Origin: Streptomyces echinatus
GTDB taxonomy: Bacteria > Actinomycetota > Actinomycetes > Streptomycetales > Streptomycetaceae
Length of the DNA: 64,000 nt
Assembly: GCF_014203595.1 (NCBI RefSeq)
Contig: NZ_JACHJK010000002.1
Span: 434,001-498,000, forward strand
Reading direction: 5' to 3'
Below, in pieces: positions 35,164-43,542 of this stretch (positions within the stretch are counted from its first letter, which is position 1; each line of letters starts with the position of its first letter). The notes under the pieces were generated by a model that saw only the letters and a program-made list of their open reading frames with translations, did no database searches and was not told where the DNA came from. The translations under genes and the position numbers were made by a program.

Positions 35164-35233
35164 GACCTGCGGCTTTCCCGATGTTGACCCTTCCAGGTCA
35201 GCACCGAACCAGCACCGGAACCCTTCGTGCTGG
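35129..35233 (+). repeat. Attachment-site-like repeat, copy 2
   Basis: Matches the segment at 4484-4589 in core, order and spacing (24 bases between the CTGCGG end and the GTCAGCAC word in both), while the spacer itself is unrelated. Conserved spacing with diverged spacer suggests selection for protein binding rather than a recent duplication. Confidence 0.55.
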
Positions 35234-35833
35234 CCGGCGAAGGGGGAGGCACCCGCCCTGGCCGGCGGCGGCCCTGAAGACACGCACCAACGCTCGTTAC
35301 TGACAGTAACCCGCTCTCTCGCGGTAAAGAGCTTCGGGTGCGGTTTCGCAGCGGTGAGGGCTTCTTCAAGCGCCTCGGCTGGGCACTTATGGGCCGCGAC
35401 CATGGGCGCGGTCCGGCAGGCCGGCGTTAGGCATCGTCGGTGCCGCAGTGATCATTTCGGTTGCCGCGGCCGTGCTGATGGGCCCTGACGATGGTTGATC
35501 GAGTGCGCCGAGTCAGTCCACCTCCGCCTGTCGCCGGGCTGCGGCCAGGAGCCGGTCGAAGGTTCCGTAGGCGCGGAGGTAGCGGAACTCCCCTCCGGTG
35601 GAAGCGCTACGGCTTCGGCCGCGAGCTGGACCGACCAGGCATCGAGGAGTTCGCGAACAAGAAGCTTTTCCGCACGGCCGCGGAGGGCTTTGCGTGAACA
35701 CCTTCCGCCTTGGCCTGCCGGGACACGTGATTGAAACGGGTGGTGATCGGCCGATCACATCCCCAGGCCACAACGTTCGCGCTTACGGCGGCCCAGTCCG
35801 AGGGGGGTGAGCATCTCAACGCCGGTTTATATT
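35234..35833. other. Stretch with coding scraps only
   Basis: About 600 bases with no complete gene. Possible scraps: a plus-strand hydrophobic tail (LGIVGAAVIISVAAAVLMGP, stop near 35500) and a minus-strand C terminus (EFRYLRAYGTFDRLLAAARR, stop near 35513). Both look like ends of deleted genes. Confidence 0.35.
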
Positions 35834-37048
35834 TCACTTTTTGCCCGCTTCTGCAATCCATCGTGCGACGCCCTCGAAAGCGCTCAGCGCTCGTACATCG
35901 TAGGGTCCGAAGAAGTCCTGGCAGTCATGGCCGAGCCGGTTGTAGAGAGCCACGGCTCCTCGTGCGTCACCTGACTGACCGGTGAGTTCAGCGTGTTTCC
36001 CGCGTGCGTCGATCACGGCCTGGTCCCTCGGTCCGAACCTGCGCTCGAGGTCGAAGATACGGCGATCCAGGGCTCGAATGCTTCCGGAGAGGCCGGCATC
36101 GGTGGCGGACGTCTCCAACTGGTCGGCCTCTTCAGCCGCACCAGCCAGGCCCGCGGCATCCAGGACATGCTGGACCCCTCTCACCGTATCCGCCACCGTT
36201 TGGGCGCTCTTCGGGCGACGCGCCGGGTCCTTGGCCAGCAGCATTTGAACAATGGAATCCAGCTGAGGGGGAACGCCGGGGCGGTGTGCGCTCGGGGGTG
36301 CCGGTGTGTTCTCCTGGTGCATCCTGCCCACGGCCATGACGTCGTCTCCAGGGCTGCCGAACGGTGGGCGGCCTGTCAGCATCTCGTACAGGACGCAGCC
36401 TACGGAGTACAAGTCGCTGCGCAGACTTCCTTGTTCACCGCTCCACCGCTCCGGTGCCTTGTAGAGCGGGGTACCTGCGGTCGTCTGCGACTGGGTGACG
36501 TCGGCGAGGAACGCCAGCCCGAAGTCGACGATCTTCACATCACGTTCCTGCGTGATCATGATGTTGTCGGGCTTGATGTCGCGGTGGAGCACCTTGGCCT
36601 TGTGTGCGGCCTCGAGCCCTTCGCATATCTGACGGGTCCAGCGCACGGCTGGCTCGAGAGCGAGAGTCGCACCCGTCTTCAGGTGCTCAGCGAGTGACTT
36701 GCCCTCTACGTACTCCATGACGATGTACAACTCGCCGTCATGTTCTCCGGTGTCGTAGATGTGCGCGACGTGGGGGTGGTTGATCCGCGCCATGGCCAGA
36801 CCTTCACGTTCGAACATCTTTACCGTCGAATCGACGAACTCCGTGAGGGCTCCCTGCTGGGCGAGTCGGCGCCGAGCAAGGAATTTCAGAGCCACGGTGC
36901 GGCCGAGTTTCGTGTCCTCGACCGTCCACACATCGCCCATTGCGCCTCTGGCAGGGCCACCCTTCTGCTGGTAACGACCGCCGATCAGTGGGAAGGTGTC
37001 CACCCGTATCCTCTTCCGTTCACTCGCCACACCACACGATGGGCTCAT
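35834..37048 (-). CDS. Serine/threonine protein kinase with C-terminal helical region
   Basis: 404 residues. Hanks-type kinase: a modified Gly loop (GPARGAMGDVW), the ATP-anchoring Lys in TVALKFLARR, HRDIKPDNIMI, VDFGLAFLAD, KAPERWSGEQGSLRSDLYSV and RPPFGSPGDDVMAVGRMHQE. All catalytic residues are present. After about residue 300 comes a helical region (ALDRRIFDLERRFGPRDQAV) ending in TPR-like sequence; there is no membrane span or PASTA domain, so it is cytosolic. It starts two bases after the stop of the coiled-coil membrane gene, so the two are co-translated and probably act together. Confidence 0.9.
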   Translation of the reverse strand: MSPSCGVASERKRIRVDTFPLIGGRYQQKGGPARGAMGDVWTVEDTKLGRTVALKFLARRRLAQQGALTEFVDSTVKMFEREGLAMARINHPHVAHIYDTGEHDGELYIVMEYVEGKSLAEHLKTGATLALEPAVRWTRQICEGLEAAHKAKVLHRDIKPDNIMITQERDVKIVDFGLAFLADVTQSQTTAGTPLYKAPERWSGEQGSLRSDLYSVGCVLYEMLTGRPPFGSPGDDVMAVGRMHQENTPAPPSAHRPGVPPQLDSIVQMLLAKDPARRPKSAQTVADTVRGVQHVLDAAGLAGAAEEADQLETSATDAGLSGSIRALDRRIFDLERRFGPRDQAVIDARGKHAELTGQSGDARGAVALYNRLGHDCQDFFGPYDVRALSAFEGVARWIAEAGKK

Positions 37049-37050
37049 GG

Positions 37051-38859
37051 TCAGTGCGGTGTGCGATCACCTCCCCACATGGTGAGGGCCGTCAGTTCCC
37101 CCATCGACTCATGCCATTCCTCGAAGAAGTCCTCACGTTGGTCCAGAGCCTTCGCCAACGTTGCGACGGCCTCATGCTGTAGCCGGCCCCCCTGATCGAG
37201 CACGTGCTTCCTGCGCAGTGGAACACCGCAAATCTCCCACGCCGCCCACCCGAACATCGCAAGGGCGACCAGGAGGAACAGCCCCAGCGATACGCCCTCG
37301 AGGAACGGCACCACGAGTGACCCGGTGAGGGTTCCGATCGCCAGGGCGCCCCAGATGCGCGGCCATCTGCGTACGACCGCGTCCGACTGCTCCTGCGTCT
37401 GCCGCTTGATGTGCGTCGCCAGGTCATCGAGGAGCGAGCCCGGGTCGACCATCCGTTGGGGATCCGTCGGAACGGTGCAGGACCAGTCGGCGATGCTCAG
37501 GGTGACGTGCTGAGGAAGGTGGTACCGGGAGGCCGCCACTATTCGGTTGGCGGCGTGCTCCAAGCTCGGCCAGAGAGCACGAAGGGCCATGCGGCGGGCC
37601 GCAGAGCCGAGCCGTGCTGTGGCCGGTTCGAAGGCGGCCTGGTCGAGGAGCGTCATGAAGGTCACTGGTTCCGCGTCCGGGCCGAGGGACATCTCGTGTG
37701 CCGCCTTGGCAGCTTCGAGGTCTCCCCCATGCTCGATGACACGCTCGAGCCACCGCATCCCCTCCCTCATGTCTGCCTCATCGGGTTCGAGTTGGTTGAT
37801 GAGTCGCTCCAGGGCACTTTCGACGTAGTGGCCGGCGCTGTCGGGCCAGTCGACGCCGTTCGGCCCGTCCGGGAATGTGCGCCTGAGATGAGCCAGTGTT
37901 CTGCCGGACACTGATGCGAGCTCCCAGCCTTCCGCGAGCGATTCCCACTGCGGCCCGCATACCTTGCGCAGTGCGTCGTACTGCCCCCTGGGCATGCGTC
38001 GGCACAGGCTCTGCAGCCGAACCTCGCACTGGCCGCCATCGGCCAGGTCGGCAGCCGGGTAGGAACTACCCGGAGTGAGCTGCCTGCTCTGGCTCCATCC
38101 CGTCATGGCCAACTGCGTATAGCCGAGCGCCTCCTCTCCCAGTTCCTTGCTCGCGATGGCGTCCAAGACCACGAAGAAATCCTGGCCGAGTTCGTCGGGA
38201 TCAAGTGATTGCAGGTAGAGGTCCATACAGTTGGCCGCCTTCACCTGGTCTCCGAGACGGGAGTAGGTCAGTGCGAAGAAGAGGTTGGTTTTGGCAGCGT
38301 CCAGCATGAGCGCGTGCGCGTGGGCGCTCTCGCCCCGTTCCACCTCGTTGCGGAATGCGGCTGCTACCGTCATGGCAGCCGGTGCCAGCCAGTATGTCGG
38401 TTCGAGGAGCATGCGTTCCTCTGTACAGGCTCGCACCGTGGCTGTATTGACGACTCCCCTGTTGACGGCGTGCGCGGTGAGGGTGTGAACGAGTCCTCGG
38501 GCCAGTGCGCGCGTGTGCTTGCGCTGGGCGAAGTCCGCATGCCATTGGGTGGTCAGGCGTGACAGCTCGGCCTGAGCCGTGGCCACCTCTCGGTCGCGGC
38601 CGTACTGTTCGATGAAGCTGTCGAGGGTCAGACGTGTGTCGGTAACCGCGCTTTCCAGCCCCGCTAGCTCTTGGCGAACTTCGGCGAGTTCGCTGCTGAG
38701 CTTGCCGACGTGTGCTCGTACGCCGTGGAGGTTCTCCTCGAAACCGTCCAGCTTGCCCTCGTGCCGAGTCTGGCTCTGCCCTATGCCCTCCACTCGTTCG
38801 CGGAGTCGCTCCAGTGTCGAGTCCGCTTCGTACTGGGCTTGATCCGCTTTGACGGACAT
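37051..38859 (-). CDS. Coiled-coil membrane protein, 5' end replaced by an IS3 terminal repeat
   Basis: 602 residues as it stands. Residues about 10-80 are a long coiled coil (STLERLRERVEGIGQSQTRH, HVGKLSSELAEVRQELAGLE), then a helical-repeat middle and two hydrophobic segments near the C terminus (IWGALAIGTLTGSLVVPFLE, LGLFLLVALAMFGWAAWEI). The present start ATG (38859) and first nine codons lie inside the terminal inverted repeat of the IS3 element. Removing the IS and one GTAC restores the frame to ATG 40129 and gives M-E-D-R-Y-E-A-D-S-T-L. No known family; partner of the kinase directly downstream. Expression now depends on a promoter within or beyond the IS. Confidence 0.8.
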   Translation of the reverse strand: MSVKADQAQYEADSTLERLRERVEGIGQSQTRHEGKLDGFEENLHGVRAHVGKLSSELAEVRQELAGLESAVTDTRLTLDSFIEQYGRDREVATAQAELSRLTTQWHADFAQRKHTRALARGLVHTLTAHAVNRGVVNTATVRACTEERMLLEPTYWLAPAAMTVAAAFRNEVERGESAHAHALMLDAAKTNLFFALTYSRLGDQVKAANCMDLYLQSLDPDELGQDFFVVLDAIASKELGEEALGYTQLAMTGWSQSRQLTPGSSYPAADLADGGQCEVRLQSLCRRMPRGQYDALRKVCGPQWESLAEGWELASVSGRTLAHLRRTFPDGPNGVDWPDSAGHYVESALERLINQLEPDEADMREGMRWLERVIEHGGDLEAAKAAHEMSLGPDAEPVTFMTLLDQAAFEPATARLGSAARRMALRALWPSLEHAANRIVAASRYHLPQHVTLSIADWSCTVPTDPQRMVDPGSLLDDLATHIKRQTQEQSDAVVRRWPRIWGALAIGTLTGSLVVPFLEGVSLGLFLLVALAMFGWAAWEICGVPLRRKHVLDQGGRLQHEAVATLAKALDQREDFFEEWHESMGELTALTMWGGDRTPH

Positions 38860-38896
38860 CCGAGATCAGGGGTTCAGCCCCGGGAGGATGTCCATC

Positions 38897-39205
38897 ATGG
38901 AGAGCATGGGGAAGAAGAAGCCTCGCCCTCGTCGCTCGTTCACGCCGGAGTTCAAAGCGGAGATCGTCGAGCTGTGCCGACGCGGTGACCGCTCGGTCGG
39001 TCAGATCGCCAAGGACTTCGATCTGACCGAGACAGCGGTGCGTGACTGGGTGAAGCAGGCCGAGGTCGATGCGGGCGAGCGGGACGGCCTGACCAGCAGC
39101 GAACGCGAGGAACTGGCCGCATTGCGGCGGGAGAACCGCCGTCTGCGTGAGGACGTCGACATCCTCAAGCGGGCCACGGCTTTCTTCGCGAAGGAGACCC
39201 GGTGA
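38897..39205 (+). CDS. IS3 transposase subunit A (OrfA)
   Basis: 102 residues from ATG 38897, 8 bases after a GGGAGGA site. HTH of the IS3 OrfA/HTH_Tnp_1 type (RSFTPEFKAEIVELCRRGDR, SVGQIAKDFDLTETAVRDWV) followed by a leucine-zipper helix (EELAALRRENRRLREDVDIL, KRATAFFAKE). It binds the IS ends and multimerises. It overlaps orfB by GTGA rather than by a visible slippery A-run. Confidence 0.9.
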   Translation: MESMGKKKPRPRRSFTPEFKAEIVELCRRGDRSVGQIAKDFDLTETAVRDWVKQAEVDAGERDGLTSSEREELAALRRENRRLREDVDILKRATAFFAKETR

Positions 39206-40074
39206 CGGTGCACCCGTTCATCGAGGCGGAGAAGCGGGCAGGTCACAGCGTCAAACGAGCGTGTGAGCTGTTGAAGGTCTCCCGGACCGCCTTCTATGCC
39301 CGCCGCGCTGCCAAGCCTGGTCCCCGCGCGGTCCGTGATGCCGAGCTGGCGGAACAGATCGCCGACGTCCACACGAGATCGCGGGGAACGTACGGCGCCC
39401 CGCGCGTCCATGCCGTGCTCAAGCGGGCAGGCGCCGGATGCGGCCGCCGACGTGTCGCGCGGCTGATGCGGGCTGCCGGCCTGCAGGGCCGACACCGCAG
39501 ACGACGGCACCTGACGACGATTCCTGATCCACGGGCTGCCCTGCGGCCCGATCTCGTCGTCCGGGACTTCCAGCCCGACCCCGCCGGCTTGGATGCCCGC
39601 TGGTGCGGCGACATCACCTACATCGCCACGGAGGAGGGCTGGCTCTATCTGGCCACCGTCATCGACATCGCCTCCCGTCGTGTGGTCGGCTGGGCGACGG
39701 CCGACCATCTGCGGACCGATCTGGTCGCCGATGCCCTCACGGCCGCCTGCCGCAAGCGCCGTCCCACCCGGCCGGTGATCTTCCACTCGGATCGTGGCTG
39801 TCAGTACACCAGCCGACAATTCGCCGTACTGGCAGACCAGTTGGGGGTGCGTCTGTCGGTCGGCCGCACCGGACAGTGCTGGGACAACGCACTCGCCGAG
39901 TCATTCTTCGAGACCGTCAAGAGGGAGTTGCTCGACACGACCTCCTCGCCCAGCAGGGCCGCCGCCCGAACCGCGATCTTCGATTTCATCGAGGGCTGGT
40001 ACAACTTGCACCGTCTGCACAGCAGCCTCGGCTACCGCAGTCCCGCCGAATATGAGACCGCACTCGCAGCATGA
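39202..40074 (+). CDS. IS3 transposase subunit B (OrfB, DDE integrase)
   Basis: 290 residues. N-terminal HTH_21 region (RACELLKVSRTAFYARRAAK, YGAPRVHAVLKRAGAGCGRR) and rve integrase core with the catalytic acids in DARWCGDITYIAT, VIFHSDRGCQYTSRQF and NALAESFFETVKREL. The C terminus is canonical (HRLHSSLGYRSPAEYE). It appears intact, so the element may still be mobile. Confidence 0.92.
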   Translation: MTVHPFIEAEKRAGHSVKRACELLKVSRTAFYARRAAKPGPRAVRDAELAEQIADVHTRSRGTYGAPRVHAVLKRAGAGCGRRRVARLMRAAGLQGRHRRRRHLTTIPDPRAALRPDLVVRDFQPDPAGLDARWCGDITYIATEEGWLYLATVIDIASRRVVGWATADHLRTDLVADALTAACRKRRPTRPVIFHSDRGCQYTSRQFAVLADQLGVRLSVGRTGQCWDNALAESFFETVKRELLDTTSSPSRAAARTAIFDFIEGWYNLHRLHSSLGYRSPAEYETALAA

Positions 40075-40306
40075 CCACCACACCGATGGTGTCCGTCAAA
40101 GCGGAACAAGCTCAGTACCGGTCTTCCATGACATCCCCCGGGCTCCTCGTGTCACGCAGTGCGCGCCCGCTCATTATCCGGTCAACGTGCGCGGGCCATA
40201 ATGAACTGGCGCAATTGATCAGGTGGTTGTCTGTCGGCGGCCGTTGTCAGTGCGGGATGGCACTATGACGTGCCACGTGCCCGGCGCACCTGACGGAGGA
40301 AGCCCC

Positions 40307-41035
40307 TTGCGCGAGATCGTCTACTTGTCGGAGAGCAAACTGCGGCAGTTCATGCCCGAGCCGCGGCGCGCCCCGCGTGCGGGTACTCTTCGCGTGACTA
40401 CGCCGTTCGGTGGCATCGACATGGACGCGCCGACCACGGACGAAGAGCAGAGTCGGCACCTGCGCCAGGTGTACCGACACGTGGAACGTGTCGCGGACTG
40501 GTACGAGAAGCCGGGGCTGCGACCTGGTCAGTGGGTTCAGTACGAGGTTCCTCTCCGATGCGTGACGCTCAGTGGCGCCCACGAGGATCTCGTGCTCTTC
40601 GTGGACCGGCCCGGAAGAGACATGCACCTGGCATCCGATCAGAGTTGCCGTCTGCTGATGCACGGTTCCGTCCGGCACTTGCGAGGCTGGAACCCGATGT
40701 CAGTCGACGGACCCGTGTTGGAGGTGGGGAACTCGGCCTCCAGTCTGGGGCATGCATTCGTCACGAGGGCCGGCCAGGTCGTCGAGGCACTCACCAGACA
40801 CCGCGACCCTATGGCGGCAGATCAGACCGCATCACGGACAGCTCCCGCTCTGCACGGCCGAGGCGTACGGGAGCTGTTGCACGCCCTGGACGATGAAGAT
40901 CTCAGCCTTGACACATCCGCTTTGATGACCGGATACGCGCGGGTCACTGGGGTGCTCTCCACTAGCAGTTCCAATGGGCCGTGCGTAGTCGCGAGCCCGC
41001 TCATCGTGGAGTACGCGACGGCCGTCCCCGAGTGA
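40307..41035 (+). CDS. SAVMC3_10250-like family protein
   Basis: 242 residues if started at TTG 40307, 5 bases after a GGAGGAAG site; the longer frame has no ribosome binding site. The start LREIVYLSESKLRQFMPEPR matches a family of unknown function annotated in streptomycetes under the locus name SAVMC3_10250. Beta-rich middle (GQWVQYEVPLRCVTLSGAHE, DLVLFVDRPGRDMHL) and C terminus with VTGVLSTSSSNGPCVVASPL. Divergent from the kinase/coiled-coil pair, with which it may share a promoter region (40130-40306). Confidence 0.65.
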   Translation: MREIVYLSESKLRQFMPEPRRAPRAGTLRVTTPFGGIDMDAPTTDEEQSRHLRQVYRHVERVADWYEKPGLRPGQWVQYEVPLRCVTLSGAHEDLVLFVDRPGRDMHLASDQSCRLLMHGSVRHLRGWNPMSVDGPVLEVGNSASSLGHAFVTRAGQVVEALTRHRDPMAADQTASRTAPALHGRGVRELLHALDDEDLSLDTSALMTGYARVTGVLSTSSSNGPCVVASPLIVEYATAVPE

Positions 41036-41480
41036 AGTGTCGCGGCCACTCCGGACACCCCGGCCACCACTCGCACTACAACGCGGTCCGTCTCACGCTT
41101 CTTACACGTCTGTCACCCACTACGCCGACTCCCCCGGACCGCGATGCCATGACCTGCTACTAAGCACCGTCCTGGACTGACGTGGACACTCAAGGACGGT
41201 CTCTACAACCTGTGCCAGGTCGTCTCCTGTGAGGCACCCACACGCGGCGGAGGAACCTGGCGGCCCCCCTCCTGGCGCGCGCCCCCTGTCACCGCGCCGC
41301 GGAGCGCTTCTTCTCGGTACGGCTTCCAGGTCGTCCGGTCCTCCCTGCCGCGCATCTGCGTTCCCATGTCGGAGAAGGAAACGGGAAACAGCATCGATCA
41401 CCTTGTCCGCTCCGGCCCGACTGCCGCACGCTTTCGTGCAACGCCGACTCGGTCCAGGGCGGGAGGGGTTGGAGGTTTCC
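41036..41480. other. Intergenic region before the TIR/STAND cluster
   Basis: 445 bases with no convincing gene. The promoter of the rightward cluster must be here. Confidence 0.4.
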
Positions 41481-42773
41481 GTGCCACAGCCGTCCATCGG
41501 GTTCGGCGAGGAGTTGAGGAAGCGGCGTCTGGAGGCGGGGCTCAGCCTCACCTCGCTGTCCGGCTCCGTGCACTACAGCAAGGCGCAGTTGAGCAAGGTG
41601 GAGCGGGGCCTGAAGGTCCCCAGCCGTGACCTCGCTCGTCTGTGCGACGCCGCCCTCGGGGCCGGCGGGGCCCTGCTGGCCCTGCTCGCACCGGAGACCA
41701 CCAACCCGCCCGTCGATCCGGCGCCGGGCCATGTCCACGAGGAGGACTGGATCATGCAGTTGTCGCCGGACGGTCCGAACACCTTCCAGCCCGTGGGCCG
41801 ACGAGAAGTCGTGGGCGCCGGTGTCTCCTCGCTGATGGCGTGGCGGTCCGACAGCGCGGGCCCGGCCTCGCCGGCCGCGAGCGCAGGGATGCTGGAAGCC
41901 TCCCGCTCGCTGTTCACCCACTGCCGCAGACTCGGCCAGACGGTGGCGCCCGGTCTGCTCCTGCCCGTTCTGATCGCACAGACGCACACCCTGCGGGAAC
42001 TGTCCGCCCACTGTGACAGCGGCACCCGGCGCCACCTGCTAGCCCTCGGCTCCCGGTACGCCGAATACGTCGGCTGGCTGGTGCAGGAGACCGGGGACGA
42101 GCGGGCGGCCCTGTGGTGGACGCAGCGCGCGGTCGATCTGGCGGCCGCCGGCGGCGACCGGGCGCTGGCCGGTTATGCGCTGGTCCGCCGGGCCCTGATC
42201 ACGCTGTACCGGGACGACGCCGAGCAGACGATCGCTCTGGCCCGTCGCGCGCAGAGCGGCGCCCTGCCCCCGCGGATCCGCGGGCTCGCCGCGCAGCGCG
42301 AAGCCCAGGGCCACGCCCTGGCGGGTGACCACCGGGCCTGTCTGCACGCGCTGGACCGCGCGCGTGCGTTTCTTGCCCTCCAGGACGACGGGACCGACGA
42401 GCCGGTGATCGGCACCATGCACCTTCCCGATCCGGTCGGCATGGTCACCGGCTGGTGCCTGGTCGATCTCGGGCGGCCGCGCGAGGCGGGCGTGGAGCTG
42501 GACCGGCAACTCGCCCTGGTCGGCGAGGATGCGGTCCGCACCCAGGTCAGGTACGGCGTCCGCCGCGCACTCGCCTACGCGTCGGCCGGTGAGATCGACC
42601 ACGCCTGTGACCTGGCGGCACCCCTCCTCGACGGGGTGGAGGTTGTGGGTTCCGCCACGGTCACGACCGACCTGAGGCGGCTCACGCGCGTCCTGGCGCG
42701 CCACGCGAACCATTCCTCCGTACGTCGTCTAGGACCGCGACTCGGCACGTTGTCGCACTCGTCCACCATCTGA
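41481..42773 (+). CDS. XRE family regulator with TPR-like C terminus
   Basis: 430 residues from GTG 41481, with GGAGG 8 bases upstream. HTH_31-type XRE domain at residues 6-65 (FGEELRKRRLEAGLSLTSLS, YSKAQLSKVERGLKVPSRDL, ARLCDAALGAGGALLALL). The rest is a helical repeat (GWLVQETGDERAALWWTQRA, GGDRALAGYALVRRALITLY, RGLAAQREAQGHALAGDHRA). Regulators of this build are common next to signalling genes in streptomycetes. It ends 13 bases before the TIR gene, so it heads the same operon and probably regulates it. Confidence 0.85.
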   Translation: MPQPSIGFGEELRKRRLEAGLSLTSLSGSVHYSKAQLSKVERGLKVPSRDLARLCDAALGAGGALLALLAPETTNPPVDPAPGHVHEEDWIMQLSPDGPNTFQPVGRREVVGAGVSSLMAWRSDSAGPASPAASAGMLEASRSLFTHCRRLGQTVAPGLLLPVLIAQTHTLRELSAHCDSGTRRHLLALGSRYAEYVGWLVQETGDERAALWWTQRAVDLAAAGGDRALAGYALVRRALITLYRDDAEQTIALARRAQSGALPPRIRGLAAQREAQGHALAGDHRACLHALDRARAFLALQDDGTDEPVIGTMHLPDPVGMVTGWCLVDLGRPREAGVELDRQLALVGEDAVRTQVRYGVRRALAYASAGEIDHACDLAAPLLDGVEVVGSATVTTDLRRLTRVLARHANHSSVRRLGPRLGTLSHSSTI

Positions 42774-42786
42774 AGGAGTCACTGGC

Positions 42787-43542
42787 ATGCCCCACGTGTT
42801 CATCAACTACCGCACCGGCGACGGTGAGCGGACCGCGGCCCTCCTCGACCAGGAGTTGTCACGGCGCTTCGGCCAGGACCGTGTCTTCCGCGCGTCCAGG
42901 TCCATCACCCCAGGGGACGCCTACCCCGGGGCTCTGCTGACCTCGTTACGCCGCAGCTCCGTGTTGCTGGCCGTCGTAGGACCGGACTGGACGAACTTCC
43001 GCAGTCGGCTGCAGGATCCCGACGACTGGGTGCGCAAGGAGATCGAGGCCGCGTTCGAGTGCGGGCTCGTCGTCGTGCCGGTGCTGGACGGCCGCAAGAC
43101 CGACCGGTTGAGCAAGGCGGCCCTGCCCTCGGAGCTGGCGCGGCTCGCCGATCTGCAGTCCGTGCCGTTCGACAGCACCCACGACACCGAGGCCGGCGTC
43201 CGGCGGATCGGTGATCTGGTCGCCGAGCTGGTCCCCGAGCTGCGGGACCTGAGCGACGGCGAGCCGTCGCCGGCGTCGACCACCGTGCACAACTCGATCC
43301 GGGACGTGAGCGGAACGTCCGTCCAAGCGGGCGCCTTCAGCGGTGACGTCGGCGGCACGATCGTGAAGAGCTCCCACGGCACGGTCCACACGGGCAACGG
43401 CAGCATCTACAACAACTCACGCCATGTGTCAGGCGACCGCTACATCTCGGGCACCGGGACGACATACACCGAGGGTGACCACCACGGGGACGTCCACCAG
43501 CGGTTCGGGGAGCCGGAGCGGCCCCAGGACGACCGCCGGTGA
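42787..43542 (+). CDS. TIR-domain protein with C-terminal amyloid-like motifs
   Basis: 251 residues. The TIR domain is at 1-155: HVFINYRTGDGERTAALLDQ, FGQDRVFRASRSITPGDAYP, SSVLLAVVGPDWTN and DDWVRKEIEAAFECGLVVVP, where Glu85 or Glu87 is a candidate NADase glutamate. Residues 160-251 are low-complexity Gly/Ser/Thr/Asn sequence. One motif at about 167-186 (VHNSIRDVSGTSVQAGAFSG) resembles pseudo-palindromic/RHIM-like bacterial amyloid signalling motifs; another at 198-210 (GTVHTGNGSIYNN) recurs at the N terminus of the next protein. It carries a rare TTA codon (codon 54). GTGA overlap with the NTPase gene. Likely effector of an NLR-like immune pair (inference). Confidence 0.88.
   Translation: MPHVFINYRTGDGERTAALLDQELSRRFGQDRVFRASRSITPGDAYPGALLTSLRRSSVLLAVVGPDWTNFRSRLQDPDDWVRKEIEAAFECGLVVVPVLDGRKTDRLSKAALPSELARLADLQSVPFDSTHDTEAGVRRIGDLVAELVPELRDLSDGEPSPASTTVHNSIRDVSGTSVQAGAFSGDVGGTIVKSSHGTVHTGNGSIYNNSRHVSGDRYISGTGTTYTEGDHHGDVHQRFGEPERPQDDRR

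Larger units (their letters stand above)
38834..40114 (+). mobile_element. IS3 family insertion sequence, complete, 1,281 bp
   Basis: The ends are TGGGCTTGATCCGCTTTGAC and, reversed, TGAGCTTGTTCCGCTTTGAC, imperfect inverted repeats of about 25 bases with the TG...CA tips usual for the family. They enclose orfA and orfB. The four bases GTAC occur directly outside both ends (38830-38833 and 40115-40118) as the target duplication. The IS sits within the fifth codon of the coiled-coil gene. Confidence 0.9.

Noticed and set aside
4484..35233. The two attachment-like repeats as attL and attR of one 30-kb element
   Set aside because: Both copies carry the same element-side sequence in the same orientation and break different host genes, which does not fit the two ends of a single insertion.
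38834..40114. Programmed frameshift producing an OrfAB fusion in the IS3 element
   Set aside because: OrfA and OrfB meet in a GTGA overlap and I see no slippery A-run with a following structure; coupling is simpler.
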